Made by a program: the position numbers and the translations under genes. 64,000 nucleotides of DNA from Bradyrhizobium sp. JYMT SZCCT0180 (GTDB lineage: Bacteria; Pseudomonadota; Alphaproteobacteria; Rhizobiales; Xanthobacteraceae). A model generated the notes under the pieces. That model worked only from the letters and a program-made list of their open reading frames with translations, was not told where the DNA came from and made no database searches. Each line of letters begins with the position of its first letter. The first letter of the stretch is position 1. The stretch spans positions 62,001-126,000 of the forward strand of contig NZ_JAFCLZ010000002.1 in NCBI RefSeq assembly GCF_018130165.1. Direction: 5' to 3'. Shown in pieces: positions 17,663 to 26,451 of the stretch.

Positions 17663-19144
17663 ATGCGACGGCTGGTCAGAATTGTCCGCAACCTCGCGCT
17701 GCTCCTGATCGCTGCTATCGTGATCCTCGCCGGCGTGCTGGCGTTCAACGTCGTCAGCCATGGCTCGCGGCAAATTCAGGTGGCGGCGATCCCGCGCGTT
17801 GCGGTTGACGCGCAAGCCGTTGCGGCGCGCCTCAGCGAGGCGATCCGCTTCCGCACCATCTCGAGCCACGAAAAGCCCGACCAGCACGCCGAGGCCTTGC
17901 GCGGCATGCAGGCGCATATCGAGAAGAGCTTTCCGGCGTTCCACGCCGCGGCGAAGCGCGAGATCGTCGGGCAGTACAGCCTGCTCTACACTTGGGAAGG
18001 CTCCGATCCAAAACTGCCGCCGATCGCGCTGCTCGCGCATCAGGACGTGGTGCCGGTCGCGCCCGGCACCGAAAAGGACTGGCAGCAGCCGTCTTTCGAT
18101 GGCGTCATTGCCGATGGTTTCATCTGGGGCCGCGGCTCCTGGGATAACAAGGGCAACCTCTATTCGATGCTGGAGGCCGCCGAGACGATGACCAAGGGCG
18201 GCTTCCGGCCGAAGCGAACGATCTACTTTGCCTTTGGCCATGACGAGGAAACTGCCGGCACCGCCGGCGCCAAGGCCATCGCGGCGTTGCCGGCCTCGCG
18301 CGGCGTCCGCCTCGATTTCGTCGTCGACGAGGGCCTCCTGATCACCGAAGGCATGATCAAGGGCCTCGACAAATCAGCGGCGCTGATCGGCGTTGCCGAA
18401 AAGGGCTACGCCTCGCTGGTGCTGAGCGCGCAGGCAACGCCCGGCCACTCCTCGATGCCGCCGCGCGACACCGCGATCGGCATGCTGAGCACGGCGCTGG
18501 CGCGGCTCGAAGACCATCGCCTGCCGATGCATATCCGCGGCACGGTCGCCGAAATGTTCGACACGCTGGCGCCGGAGATGAACGGCTTCAACCGCGTGGC
18601 GCTGTCGAACCTGTGGCTGTTCAAGCCGCTGTTGATCCGCGAGTTCGAGAAGAACGGGCCGAGCGAGGCGACGATCCGCACCACCACGGCGCTGACGATT
18701 TTCCATGCCGGCGACAAGGACAACGTGCTGCCCGGCAACGCCGAAGCCACCGTCAACTTCCGCATGATCCCGGGCGACACCCAGGCCAGCGTCACCGACC
18801 ATGTACGCAGCACGATCCGCAACGATCGCATTTCGATCAAACCGTTCCCCGGCAACACCGATCCGCCACCGGTGACGGGCACCGCAAGCCCGTCGTTCCA
18901 GATGCTCAACCGTACCATCCGCGAGGTTTTTCCTGACGTCATCGTGGCGCCCGGGCTGATGGTGGGCGCGACCGATTCGCGCCACTTTGCCGGGATCACC
19001 GACAAGATTTTCCGCTTCTCGCCGGTGCGCGCCAATTCCGACGATCTGAAGCGCTTCCACGGCACCAACGAACGCCTCAGCCTGGAGGGCTATGCCGACA
19101 TGATCCGGTTTTATCGCCGGTTGATCGAGAACGCGGCGGGGTGA
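17663..19144 (+). CDS. M20 family metallopeptidase (carboxypeptidase PM20D1-like)
   Basis: The 493-residue protein has an N-terminal membrane anchor (RRLVRIVRNLALLLIAAIVI) and an M20 catalytic domain. Zinc ligands and catalytic residues are visible: LLAHQDVVPVAP (His), GRGSWDNKGN (bridging Asp), GHDEETAG (catalytic Glu pair), a following DEGL, and the distal ATDSRHF (His). The insertion dimerisation domain is present. It resembles membrane-linked M20 peptidases acting on N-acyl amino acids or peptides. Start: the ATG at 17663 lies after a GGAGAG site. The in-frame ATG at 17648 is inside an interspersed repeat and is less likely. Confidence 0.88.
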   Translation: MRRLVRIVRNLALLLIAAIVILAGVLAFNVVSHGSRQIQVAAIPRVAVDAQAVAARLSEAIRFRTISSHEKPDQHAEALRGMQAHIEKSFPAFHAAAKREIVGQYSLLYTWEGSDPKLPPIALLAHQDVVPVAPGTEKDWQQPSFDGVIADGFIWGRGSWDNKGNLYSMLEAAETMTKGGFRPKRTIYFAFGHDEETAGTAGAKAIAALPASRGVRLDFVVDEGLLITEGMIKGLDKSAALIGVAEKGYASLVLSAQATPGHSSMPPRDTAIGMLSTALARLEDHRLPMHIRGTVAEMFDTLAPEMNGFNRVALSNLWLFKPLLIREFEKNGPSEATIRTTTALTIFHAGDKDNVLPGNAEATVNFRMIPGDTQASVTDHVRSTIRNDRISIKPFPGNTDPPPVTGTASPSFQMLNRTIREVFPDVIVAPGLMVGATDSRHFAGITDKIFRFSPVRANSDDLKRFHGTNERLSLEGYADMIRFYRRLIENAAG

Positions 19145-19163
19145 TGGCGCGCTCCGTTCTTCA

Positions 19164-19299
19164 CCTCGCCCCGCTTGCGGGGAGAGGTCGGATCGCACTT
19201 GCGATCCGGGTGAGGGGGTACAGGTCTATCAACTTGCATCAGCGTTCGCGGAGAGAACCCCTCACCCCAACCCTCTCCCCGCAAGCGCGGGGCGAGGGA
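19164..19299. repeat. Interspersed inverted repeat (cgccccgcttgcgggg family), copy 1
   Basis: Arms cctcgccccgcttgcgggga and its near-complement ccccgcaagcgcggggcgag enclose about 90 bp. A second copy with the same arm sequence is at 54541-54660. It fills the space between the convergent M20 peptidase and folD genes. Confidence 0.7.
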
Positions 19300-19303
19300 G
19301 AAC

Positions 19304-20188
19304 TCACACCGCCGGCTTCGGCAGCCCGTGAATCGCACACGCTGCGCGCAGCGTGTTCACCAACAGGCACGCCACCGTCATTTGCCCGACGCCACCAGGC
19401 ACCGGCGTGACCGCACCGGCGACGTTGAGCGCTTCGGCATAGGCGACGTCGCCGACCAGGCGCGTCTTGCCATCAGCGGCCGGCAGGCGGTTGATGCCGA
19501 CGTCGATCACGGTGGCGCCCGGCTTGATCCAGTCGCCGCGCACCATTTCCGGCTTGCCGACGGCCGCATAGACCAGATCGGCGCGGGCGCATAATTGCGC
19601 CAGATCGCGCGAGCGCGAATGCGCGATCGTCACCGTCGCGTTTTCATTGAGCAGCAACTGCACCAGGGGACGGCCGACCAGGTTGGAGCGGCCGATCACG
19701 ATGGCGTTCATGCCTTCGAGCGAGGCGTGCACGCTCTTGGTGAGAATGATGCAGCCGAGCGGCGTGCACGGCGACAGCGCGGCAAAGCCTCCGGCGAGGC
19801 GACCGGCATTGTTCGGATGCAGCCCGTCGACATCCTTGGCGGGATCGATCGCATTGATGATTGTTTCGGTATGCAGCGATTTCGGCAGCGGCAGTTGCAC
19901 GAGAATGCCGTGCACGGCGGGATCGCGATTGAGTTGCGCGATCAACGCCAGCAAGTCCGCCTGCGCGACGTCTTCGGGCAGCACGTGCTCGAACGACGCC
20001 ATGCCGGCTTCCTGGGTCTGCTTGTGCTTGCTGCGGACATAGACTTGGCTCGCCGGGTCGCTGCCGACCAGCACCACCGCGAGCCCGGGCGTAATCTGAT
20101 GCGCGGCCTTGATCCGCGCGACTTCGCCGGCAACGCGGCCGCGGAGCTCTGCTGCAATGGTCTTTCCATCGATGATGCGGGCGGTCAT
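19304..20188 (-). CDS. folD: Bifunctional methylene-THF dehydrogenase / methenyl-THF cyclohydrolase
   Basis: The 294-residue enzyme interconverts methylene-, methenyl- and 10-formyl-tetrahydrofolate with NADP in one-carbon metabolism. Family motifs are intact: [14 protein letters not shown] with the catalytic Tyr and Lys, [27 protein letters not shown], the nucleotide-binding [13 protein letters not shown], and [11 protein letters not shown] near the C-terminus. It follows the DUF167 gene by 1 bp, so yggT, DUF167 and folD form one operon. Its product supplies the 10-formyl-THF used by PurH, encoded at 62654. Confidence 0.97.
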   Translation of the reverse strand: MTARIIDGKTIAAELRGRVAGEVARIKAAHQITPGLAVVLVGSDPASQVYVRSKHKQTQEAGMASFEHVLPEDVAQADLLALIAQLNRDPAVHGILVQLPLPKSLHTETIINAIDPAKDVDGLHPNNAGRLAGGFAALSPCTPLGCIILTKSVHASLEGMNAIVIGRSNLVGRPLVQLLLNENATVTIAHSRSRDLAQLCARADLVYAAVGKPEMVRGDWIKPGATVIDVGINRLPAADGKTRLVGDVAYAEALNVAGAVTPVPGGVGQMTVACLLVNTLRAACAIHGLPKPAV

Positions 20189-20189
20189 C

Positions 20190-20519
20190 TCAATCCTTCG
20201 TATCCGGTTTGACTGCGGTCAGCCTGCGCAAGGAATCGCCGAGCGATTTGGGATCGCCATCGACGGCGATCTGCTTGAGGCGCGATGTCACGCCCGACTG
20301 GATTTTCACCTTGGCCTTGGGCACGCCGAGCGCCTTTGCCATCAGTTCCATGACCGCGCGGTTGGCCTCCCCGCCCTCGGCGATGGCGCGAACCCGCACC
20401 TTGACCACGGAACGCCCGTTGGCGAGCGTTTCAATCCCGTCGATGTCGTCGCGGCCGCCGCGCGGCGTGACCCGCAGCGCCACACTGATGCCCTCGGTGG
20501 AATAACGCCAAGGCTCCAT
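20190..20519 (-). CDS. DUF167 (YggU-like) protein
   Basis: The 109-residue protein matches the YggU/DUF167 family: [49 protein letters not shown] (abbreviated here by its ends, residues about 43-78) and SRLKQI. The family is widespread and of unknown function, and is frequently encoded beside yggT. The ATG at 20519 is chosen over the adjacent TTG at 20522. It lies between yggT and folD. Confidence 0.9.
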   Translation of the reverse strand: MEPWRYSTEGISVALRVTPRGGRDDIDGIETLANGRSVVKVRVRAIAEGGEANRAVMELMAKALGVPKAKVKIQSGVTSRLKQIAVDGDPKSLGDSLRRLTAVKPDTKD

Positions 20520-20538
20520 CAATTCGCGGCGCCCTCGA

Positions 20539-20829
20539 TCAGATCACGTTGGGATAGATGTAGTAGGCGATCACCCGCTGGATGAACATGATGATCAGGA
20601 TCAGGATAATCGGCGAGATATCGAGCCCGCCCAGACTGGGCAGCATCCGGCGTATCGGCGCCAGCACCGGCTCGGTGATCCGGTAGAGGAATTCGGCCAC
20701 GGCCGCGACGAACTGGTTGCGCGTGTTCACGACATTGAAGGCGATCAGCCAGGACAGGATGGCGGAGGCGATCAAGAGCCAGATATAGAGGTCGAGGACG
20801 ATGGAGATGATGTCGAGGACAGCGCGCAT
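20539..20829 (-). CDS. YggT family membrane protein
   Basis: The 96-residue protein has two hydrophobic segments flanking the conserved TEPVLAPIRRMLPSLGG loop, the hallmark of YggT. Homologues have been linked to osmotic or potassium adaptation and to envelope or cell-division phenotypes, but the molecular role is unresolved. The ATG at 20829 begins MRAVLDIISIVLDLYIWLL; the open frame extends upstream to 20886. First gene of the yggT-DUF167-folD operon. Confidence 0.92.
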   Translation of the reverse strand: MRAVLDIISIVLDLYIWLLIASAILSWLIAFNVVNTRNQFVAAVAEFLYRITEPVLAPIRRMLPSLGGLDISPIILILIIMFIQRVIAYYIYPNVI

Positions 20830-20937
20830 GATGGAGGGGGCTCGCAGGTGGGGTACCCTGCTAGATATCGGTTCATCCCCCCGCAAACAAGGGAAGTTCC
20901 CATCAAAAAGACCCCGGAATCGGCGCTTTAACCGTTC

Positions 20938-20966
20938 TTGACTTGACCTTGGGCCGGACTGTAAAT
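20938..20966 (+). promoter_or_regulatory. Candidate promoter of tRNA-Ala
   Basis: TTGACT at 20938-20943 and GTAAAT at 20961-20966 are 17 nt apart and about 45 bp upstream of the mature tRNA 5' end. The -35 is near consensus, the -10 only fair. Confidence 0.45.
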
Positions 20967-21011
20967 GGCGCCGATTGTCGGTCGCCTGTTCTCAGTTTGG
21001 GCGGCCGCGAT

Positions 21012-21087
<76 letters not shown>

Positions 21088-21098
21088 CGCTTCGCCCT

Positions 21099-21298
21099 TC
21101 GGGCTACGCGTGGCGCAGCCACGACGGAACCTGAAGGGCGAAGCGTGGTGCCCGGCATAGCCCGAAGGGCGACGACGGGCCGGACACATCCACAGACATC
21201 AGCTTAAATTCACCTGTCGGGCTACGCGTGGCGCAGCCACGACGGAGCCTGATGGGCGAAGCGTGGTGCCCGGCATAGCCCGAAGGGCGACGACGGGC
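21099..21298. repeat. 82-bp direct repeat downstream of tRNA-Ala
   Basis: Two copies (21099-21180 and 21217-21298) differ at only two positions and are separated by a 36-bp spacer. Each begins tcgggctacgcgtggcgcag and ends cgaagggcgacgacgggc. The arms cgcttcgcccttcgggct and agcccgaagggcg are mutually complementary, so transcripts would be highly structured. The first copy begins 12 bp after the tRNA CCA. Confidence 0.85.
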
Positions 21299-21315
21299 TG
21301 CCAAATGACTGGGCC

Positions 21316-22125
21316 TCACTTCCCCGTAAACCTCGGCGGCCGCTTTTCCATGAAACTCGCCACGCCCTCTTTGAAATCGCTGCCCTTGAGCGCGATCTGC
21401 ATTTCCCGGTTGGCGTCGATGGTGGCTTCGGCGAGCGTCTGGAACGGCACGTCGTAGAGCTGGCGCTTGATCACCGAGATCGCGCTGGGCGAGACGAAAT
21501 CGGCGAGGTCGCGGGCATAGGCGTAGGTCTGCTCACGCAATTGATCCGGCGCATAGAGCCGGTTGACGAGGCCGATGCGCAGCGCTTCCTCGCTGGAAAC
21601 GCGGCGCGAGGACATCAGCAGATCGAGCGCGTTGGCGTGGCCGACGATTCGCGGCAGCATCCAGCTGATGCCATGCTCGGCGATCAGCCCGCGGCGCGAG
21701 AACGCGGTCGTGAACACGGTGTTGTCGGCGGCAAAGCGCAGATCGCAATACAGCGCATGCACGAGGCCGATGCCGGCGGTGGCGCCGTTCAGCATGCCGA
21801 TCACGGGTTTTGGAATCGCCGGGTAATAAGCGTAGCGCGTCTGCCAGTCGGCACGCCGGTTCATGTCGAACGGCGTGTTCTCGCCGCGCCTGATTTCGTT
21901 GGGATCGATTCCCTTCAGCCCTTCCATATCGGCGCCGGCGCAGAATGCGCGACCCGCGCCTGTCAGCACGATGACGCGCACATTCTCGTCGGCGGCAGCG
22001 GTTTCCATCGCATGGCGCACGTCGCGCTCCATGATCGCGGTCCACGCGTTCATACGGTCCGGCCGGTTGAGCGTGATAGTCGCGACCTTGTCGCTCACTT
22101 CGTACAGAATGTGTTGGTAGGTCAC
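21316..22125 (-). CDS. Enoyl-CoA hydratase/isomerase family protein
   Basis: The 269-residue protein is a crotonase-fold enzyme. The oxyanion-hole segments are GAGRAFCAGADMEGL and NGATAGIGLVHALYCDLRFA, and a catalytic-type Glu is present in RRGLIAEHGISWMLPR. The family includes beta-oxidation hydratases and related lyases or isomerases; the exact substrate cannot be fixed. It is monocistronic as far as spacing shows, 129 bp from the next gene upstream. Confidence 0.9.
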   Translation of the reverse strand: MTYQHILYEVSDKVATITLNRPDRMNAWTAIMERDVRHAMETAAADENVRVIVLTGAGRAFCAGADMEGLKGIDPNEIRRGENTPFDMNRRADWQTRYAYYPAIPKPVIGMLNGATAGIGLVHALYCDLRFAADNTVFTTAFSRRGLIAEHGISWMLPRIVGHANALDLLMSSRRVSSEEALRIGLVNRLYAPDQLREQTYAYARDLADFVSPSAISVIKRQLYDVPFQTLAEATIDANREMQIALKGSDFKEGVASFMEKRPPRFTGK

Positions 22126-22254
22126 CGCGATCTCCCTGTTGTTTTCTGTTGTTGAATTTCGCGCGCGCGCCTTTCGGCCACGCCATGCGGACAGATTAGC
22201 ACATCTGATGGTTTTGAAAGGCGCGTGGAGGCGCGGGGAAATTCCGCGTGGCGG

Positions 22255-23076
22255 CTATTCGGCCGCTTCCGACATGATCGACATCGGCATGCGCTTGAGC
22301 CAGCCGGCGATGAATTGCTGCAGCCACGCGCGCTCCGCGACGTCGTGCACCGCGCGATCGGCGAAGTGCGAATGCGGCGCCCGCGCACCCGGCAGATCCA
22401 TTGTCTCGCAGCGCGTGGTCCAGCGATGCATCATCGCGTAGGTCACGTCGGGATGAAACTGGAAGCCGAAGGCATGGCCGGACTGGAATGCCTGCACCGG
22501 AAAGTCGTCGCCCTCCGCCAGCAATTCGGCGCCGGCCGGCAGCTCGAACCCCTCGCGGTGCCAGTGGTAAACCTGATCCGGCCAGTTTGGGCAGACCGCG
22601 TGGCCGGCTGTCGTCGGGCGGATCGGGTAGTAGCCGATCTGGGTACGGCCTTGCGGATGGGGTGCTACCGGCGCGCCCAATTGTTTGGCGAGCATCTGGG
22701 CGCCGAGGCAGACGCCGAGGAACGGCCGCTGCTCGCGCAGGGCAATTTCGATCCAGTCGATCTCCCGGCGCACATATTCGTCGCCGTCATTGGCGCTCAT
22801 CGGGCCGCCGAAGATCACCGCGCCGGCATGCAGATCCAGCGTCTCCGGCAGGGGGTCGCCGAACCTCGGGCGGCGAATGTCGAGGGTATGCCCCAGCGCA
22901 CGCAGCGCGTTGCCGACCCGGCCCGGCGTCGAGCTCTCCTGGTGCAGGATGATCAGGACCGGCAGCAAAGGTGGCAGCAGGGTTGGTAGGGTTTTTTGGG
23001 TCTGCGCGGCAGCCAGCGCCCTTCGCCCCGGAAAGGGCAGGACGTTTTCGCCATTTTTTCGCGACCGGAACGACAT
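22255..23076 (-). CDS. Class I glutamine amidotransferase-like protein
   Basis: The 273-residue protein has the GATase1 core: GAVIFGGPMSANDGD, nucleophile elbow LGVCLGAQMLAKQLG (Cys) and FGFQFHPDVT with the catalytic His. The usual triad Glu after HP is replaced by Asp (HPD). It resembles stand-alone GMP-synthase-like amidotransferases such as those acting on gamma-glutamyl compounds. The first 40 residues are low-complexity and may be non-conserved. A perfect 20-bp palindrome lies about 75 bp upstream. Confidence 0.85.
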   Translation of the reverse strand: MSFRSRKNGENVLPFPGRRALAAAQTQKTLPTLLPPLLPVLIILHQESSTPGRVGNALRALGHTLDIRRPRFGDPLPETLDLHAGAVIFGGPMSANDGDEYVRREIDWIEIALREQRPFLGVCLGAQMLAKQLGAPVAPHPQGRTQIGYYPIRPTTAGHAVCPNWPDQVYHWHREGFELPAGAELLAEGDDFPVQAFQSGHAFGFQFHPDVTYAMMHRWTTRCETMDLPGARAPHSHFADRAVHDVAERAWLQQFIAGWLKRMPMSIMSEAAE

Positions 23077-23150
23077 CGACGTGCTCAGGGCCTCAAACCA
23101 AAACCATACCTAAGTGAGTCTTAATTTCAGGTGAGTTCATGCGGGGCCTG

Positions 23151-23170
23151 CAGATATTTGCAAATATCTG
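23151..23170. promoter_or_regulatory. Perfect 20-bp palindrome, candidate operator
   Basis: CAGATATTTGCAAATATCTG is self-complementary over all 20 bases and AT-rich in GC-rich surroundings. It lies 75 bp upstream of the amidotransferase start and 50 bp past the SDR stop, with no following T-run. That fits a dimeric repressor site better than a terminator. Confidence 0.5.
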
Positions 23171-23219
23171 TAAGCAAATCGCGGGCCAGAGCGTCTGTGA
23201 GGCGCGTCACGTCACCTTT

Positions 23220-23999
23220 TCAGCGCTTGCGCAGCTGTAAACGGCCGACCGCCGCCAGGATGAACGACCGCGGGAAGAACCTGAGCAGGAACGGCACGAT
23301 CTTGATGCCAATACCGGGCAACACCGCACGCTTGTTGGCCATCAACCCGTCATAGGCCTGCCTGGCGACATGGGCGGGCAGGACGTTGAGGATTACCGAA
23401 TCGAATCCGGGCGCAAAGCCGGCGCGGGCCTGGAACTCCGACGGCACCGGGCCCGGACACACCACGGTGACGCGGACGCCACGCGGCGCCAGTTCCGCCC
23501 GCATCGCTTCGGTGAACGACAATACATAGGCCTTGGACGCGTAATAGACCGCCATCCCCGGGCCGGACAGAAAACCTGCGACCGAGCCCATGTTGAGCAG
23601 CCCGCCGCGATGGCGGATCAGCTGATCGGCAAACCGCAGCGACAGATCCGTCAGCGCGCTGATGTTGACCGTGATCATGTCGAGCTGATCGGCGCGATCG
23701 CGCTGGATCGCCTTGCCGAACACGCCGAAGCCCGCATTGTTGACGACATATTCCACTTCGACGCCGGCCGCCGCCAGTGCGTCGGCAATCCGGTCGGTTG
23801 CCCCCGTTTGGGTGAGATCGCAGGGAATCACGATCGGCGCCGCACCGCCGGCCGCCGTGATTTCAGCCGCCAACGCCGTCAACCGGTCCTCGCGCCGCGC
23901 CACCAGCGCCACGCGATGGCCCCTGGAAGCAAACACGCGCGCCAGTTCGGTGCCGATGCCCGCCGATGCACCGGTAATCAGCGCCACACGCTCAGTCAC
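23220..23999 (-). CDS. Short-chain dehydrogenase/reductase
   Basis: The 259-residue classical SDR has the cofactor motif TGASAGIGTEL (residues 9-19), Arg residues after beta-2 suggesting NADPH preference (VARREDRL), NNAGFGVFG, the catalytic Ser in MGSVAGF and YYASKAY (Tyr-x-x-x-Lys). The extra C-terminal hydrophobic stretch (GIKIVPFLLRFFPRSFILA) suggests membrane association, as in DltE-like SDRs. Substrate unknown. Confidence 0.92.
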   Translation of the reverse strand: MTERVALITGASAGIGTELARVFASRGHRVALVARREDRLTALAAEITAAGGAAPIVIPCDLTQTGATDRIADALAAAGVEVEYVVNNAGFGVFGKAIQRDRADQLDMITVNISALTDLSLRFADQLIRHRGGLLNMGSVAGFLSGPGMAVYYASKAYVLSFTEAMRAELAPRGVRVTVVCPGPVPSEFQARAGFAPGFDSVILNVLPAHVARQAYDGLMANKRAVLPGIGIKIVPFLLRFFPRSFILAAVGRLQLRKR

Positions 24000-24215
24000 G
24001 ATCGAATGCTCTTAAAATGAATTACGGAAATGCCGCCCAACGGGAGAACGAGAGCATAGGCTTGTGGTGCGACGCAAGCCACCCCGCAAGCATATCGCCA
24101 TGCAAAGGCACGCGTTTGCTGGGTCGAAGTCCAGTATTTTCAGGGTCTATCGCGCGTCGGGATCGCGGGCCGCGCTCCACATTAAAGTTTCGTCATCTGC
24201 GGCTAGGCACAGCGC

Positions 24216-24743
24216 TTACGTTGTCGCGTCGGCCGCCTTCGACGCGCCCGCGAGCGGCTTGCCTTGAGACTTGCCCTCAGGGTTTCCTTGCCGCTCCGCG
24301 ACTCGGTGCTTGAGATCGATACGGTCGCGAGACGAGACGCCCAGCAGATCTGCGGCGCGCCAGAGCACGTTATCCTCGAACTCGGTAACGTCACCGTCGG
24401 CATAGACCATTTCCCACATCATCTCGACGATGCGGAGCCTGCCCTCCTCATTCACGCTGCGCATGATGACGCTGGTGAAATGATAGAGATCGACCGCGTC
24501 GCCTTCGACCCGCGTCGCCGAAGCAATCAACCGGTCCGCGGTGCCGGGATCGAGCTCAAAGCGGCTTTCGATCAGGCTGTGCAATTTGCGCTTCTCCAGC
24601 GCCGTCGGCTCGCCGTCGAGCGAGACGACATGAACCAGCAGCGCCGTCGCCGCCAGAAGATACCCGGTATCGTCGAACGCCCGATCGCGATCCGCATCGG
24701 GGGAGACAATGTCGGCGATGAATTGGCGAAGTCCGTCGAGCAT
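24216..24743 (-). CDS. TerB-family (tellurite-resistance TerB-like) protein
   Basis: The 175-residue helical protein has the TerB core: LLAATALLVHVVSLDGEPTA, LYHFTSVIMRSVNEEGRLRI and MVYADGDVTEFEDNVLWR, with the conserved acidic DGE/DGD positions thought to bind metal. The C-terminus from about residue 150 is low-complexity (PEGKSQGKPLAGASKAAD). The ATG at 24743 has the start of the fold directly after it; the upstream open frame runs into an interspersed repeat and is rejected. The family occurs in stress and membrane-linked contexts; no ter operon is present. Confidence 0.85.
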   Translation of the reverse strand: MLDGLRQFIADIVSPDADRDRAFDDTGYLLAATALLVHVVSLDGEPTALEKRKLHSLIESRFELDPGTADRLIASATRVEGDAVDLYHFTSVIMRSVNEEGRLRIVEMMWEMVYADGDVTEFEDNVLWRAADLLGVSSRDRIDLKHRVAERQGNPEGKSQGKPLAGASKAADATT

Positions 24744-24859
24744 CGACACCTCTGTGGAACGAAGATTGATAGCGGTTATATGGCGTGGAAAATCAGGCTG
24801 TGCAATGCGCGGGGCCTGCCGGGGAAGCATTACGTTTAGGCAATCTATAGCCCCTACGG

Positions 24860-24973
24860 CGTCATTGCGAGCGAAGCGAAGCAATCCATAGCAGTGCGGG
24901 CGGAGGAATGGATTGCTTCGCGGAGCCTGTCATCGGGCGCGCATTCGCGCGACCCGGTGGCTCGCAATGACGG
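24860..24973. repeat. Interspersed repeat (gtcattgcgagcgaagcgaa family), copy 1
   Basis: Inverted ends gtcattgcgagc...gctcgcaatgac bound a 114-bp element containing gaagcaatcc and its complement ggattgcttc. Copy 2 is at 62457-62543. It lies between TerB and the cyclase gene. Confidence 0.75.
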
Positions 24974-24981
24974 AACCTGTC

Positions 24982-26394
24982 CTACGGTATTTCGTACACC
25001 ACGATCTTGTCGGCGATGCCGCGCAGCGCCGCCTGTTTCTGGATCGGCTTGATCGCTTCCCTCTCGAGGATGCTGGCAACCGCGGGCGACTCGATCACCG
25101 GACCGGTGATGTGCATTTCCTGCGAGGTCGACAGGCTCTGCACACGGGCGGCGATATTCACGGTCTGGCCGAAATAGTCCTGCCGCTCGTTGAGCATGAC
25201 GGCAAGACACGGGCCTTCGTGAATGCCGATCTTGACGACGAGGTCCTCGGTGCCGCGCGCAGCATTGAGGGCGTCCATCGCGGAACGCATGCGCAAGCCC
25301 GCAACGATCGCATGTTCGGGCTTGACGAACGTCGCCATCACGGCATCGCCAATCGTTTTGACGACGGCGCCCTTTTCCGACGAGATGATTTCCAGCAGCG
25401 CGTGGAAATGCGCGCGCACCAGATCGAACGCTGCGAGATCGCCGACCCGCTCGTACAAGGCGGTCGATCCTTTCAGATCGGTGAACAGGAAGGTCAGCGA
25501 CGTGATCTTGAGGCGTTGATCGACGCTGAGATTGTCGGCCTTGAACACGTCGCGGAAGGTCTGGTTCGACAGCATCCGCTTGGCCGTGAGAAACGGCTTC
25601 CGCTTGCCGATCAGGTGATGCATCACATCACCCGCGATAAAGACCGTAGGCAACGTCCGCACATCGGCCTGATTGTCGAGCGACAATCGTAGCGGCCCCG
25701 GACGCAGGGTCCTGGTTCCGCCCGTCGGCGTCGGAGTTTTGTTGTAGACCAGCGACAGCTGCTGGCGCTCCTTGGTCGGCTCGCCCTGAACGTCGATGAA
25801 CTCAGCCGAATGCGTCACCGGTTCGAACACGATGATGAATTCTTTCGGCAATTGCAGCGACAGCACCGCCTTCTCGCCCGCCGGCAGTTCGAGCGTGTCC
25901 AGCGTCACCTCGTCGGCCAGTGTCGCGATATCAGCCGCGTCGAAATCGATGCCCGAACTCCAGAACATCTGTTTGTAGTATTCCCAGACCGGCAGCGTGT
26001 TCGGATCATGCGCGGCGATGCGCCGAACGCGCGGGCTGACGGTAAAGGCCACCTCGACCTGCTCGTCGACCGAGGCCTCGTAACCGCAGGCGCAAAGCCC
26101 GCAATGGTAGTCGTCCGGACTGAGCGATTTCAGCGTGCTGTGGGCGCCGAGCACACCGCCGCAACCGGGGCACAACACGTTCCAGGTCAGGTCGAACAAT
26201 CCAAGCCGCGACGCGTGCAGAAAGCCCGAAATCACCCGCTCTTCGTCCAGCCCGGTGCGTTTCGCAAAATCCAGCACGTTGATGCGGTTGAGCTCATGGT
26301 CCTGGCCGTTCTCGACCGCAAGCCGGATCGCATCGGCCACCGCGGGATCGGCGGTCTGATTGAGCATGGAAAATTGCGCTTTGACGTCACTCAT
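24982..26394 (-). CDS. Class III adenylate/guanylate cyclase with N-terminal zinc-ribbon (DUF5939-like) region
   Basis: The 470-residue soluble protein has an N-terminal region with two cysteine pairs around residues 75-105 (VLCPGCGG and CGLCACGY), probably a zinc ribbon, and a beta-rich middle domain. The C-terminal class III cyclase domain (about 300-465) contains FLFTDLKGSTALYERVGD, VVKTIGDAVMATF, KIGIHEGPC and GQTVNIAARVQ. The metal-binding Asp residues (FTD, GDA) and the Asn-Arg pair are present, so it should be active. With no membrane helix, the N-terminal part is the likely sensor. It could feed Crp-type regulators. Confidence 0.9.
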   Translation of the reverse strand: MSDVKAQFSMLNQTADPAVADAIRLAVENGQDHELNRINVLDFAKRTGLDEERVISGFLHASRLGLFDLTWNVLCPGCGGVLGAHSTLKSLSPDDYHCGLCACGYEASVDEQVEVAFTVSPRVRRIAAHDPNTLPVWEYYKQMFWSSGIDFDAADIATLADEVTLDTLELPAGEKAVLSLQLPKEFIIVFEPVTHSAEFIDVQGEPTKERQQLSLVYNKTPTPTGGTRTLRPGPLRLSLDNQADVRTLPTVFIAGDVMHHLIGKRKPFLTAKRMLSNQTFRDVFKADNLSVDQRLKITSLTFLFTDLKGSTALYERVGDLAAFDLVRAHFHALLEIISSEKGAVVKTIGDAVMATFVKPEHAIVAGLRMRSAMDALNAARGTEDLVVKIGIHEGPCLAVMLNERQDYFGQTVNIAARVQSLSTSQEMHITGPVIESPAVASILEREAIKPIQKQAALRGIADKIVVYEIP

Positions 26395-26451
26395 GATCGC
26401 AGCCTAGAGCAGATTGGGCGGGCCTCCAAGCCAGGCAATGCGCCATGCGCA

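Noticed and set aside
21099..21298. Integrative-element att sites at tRNA-Ala
   Set aside because: The copies do not contain the tRNA 3' end and no integrase is present, so I report only a direct repeat.
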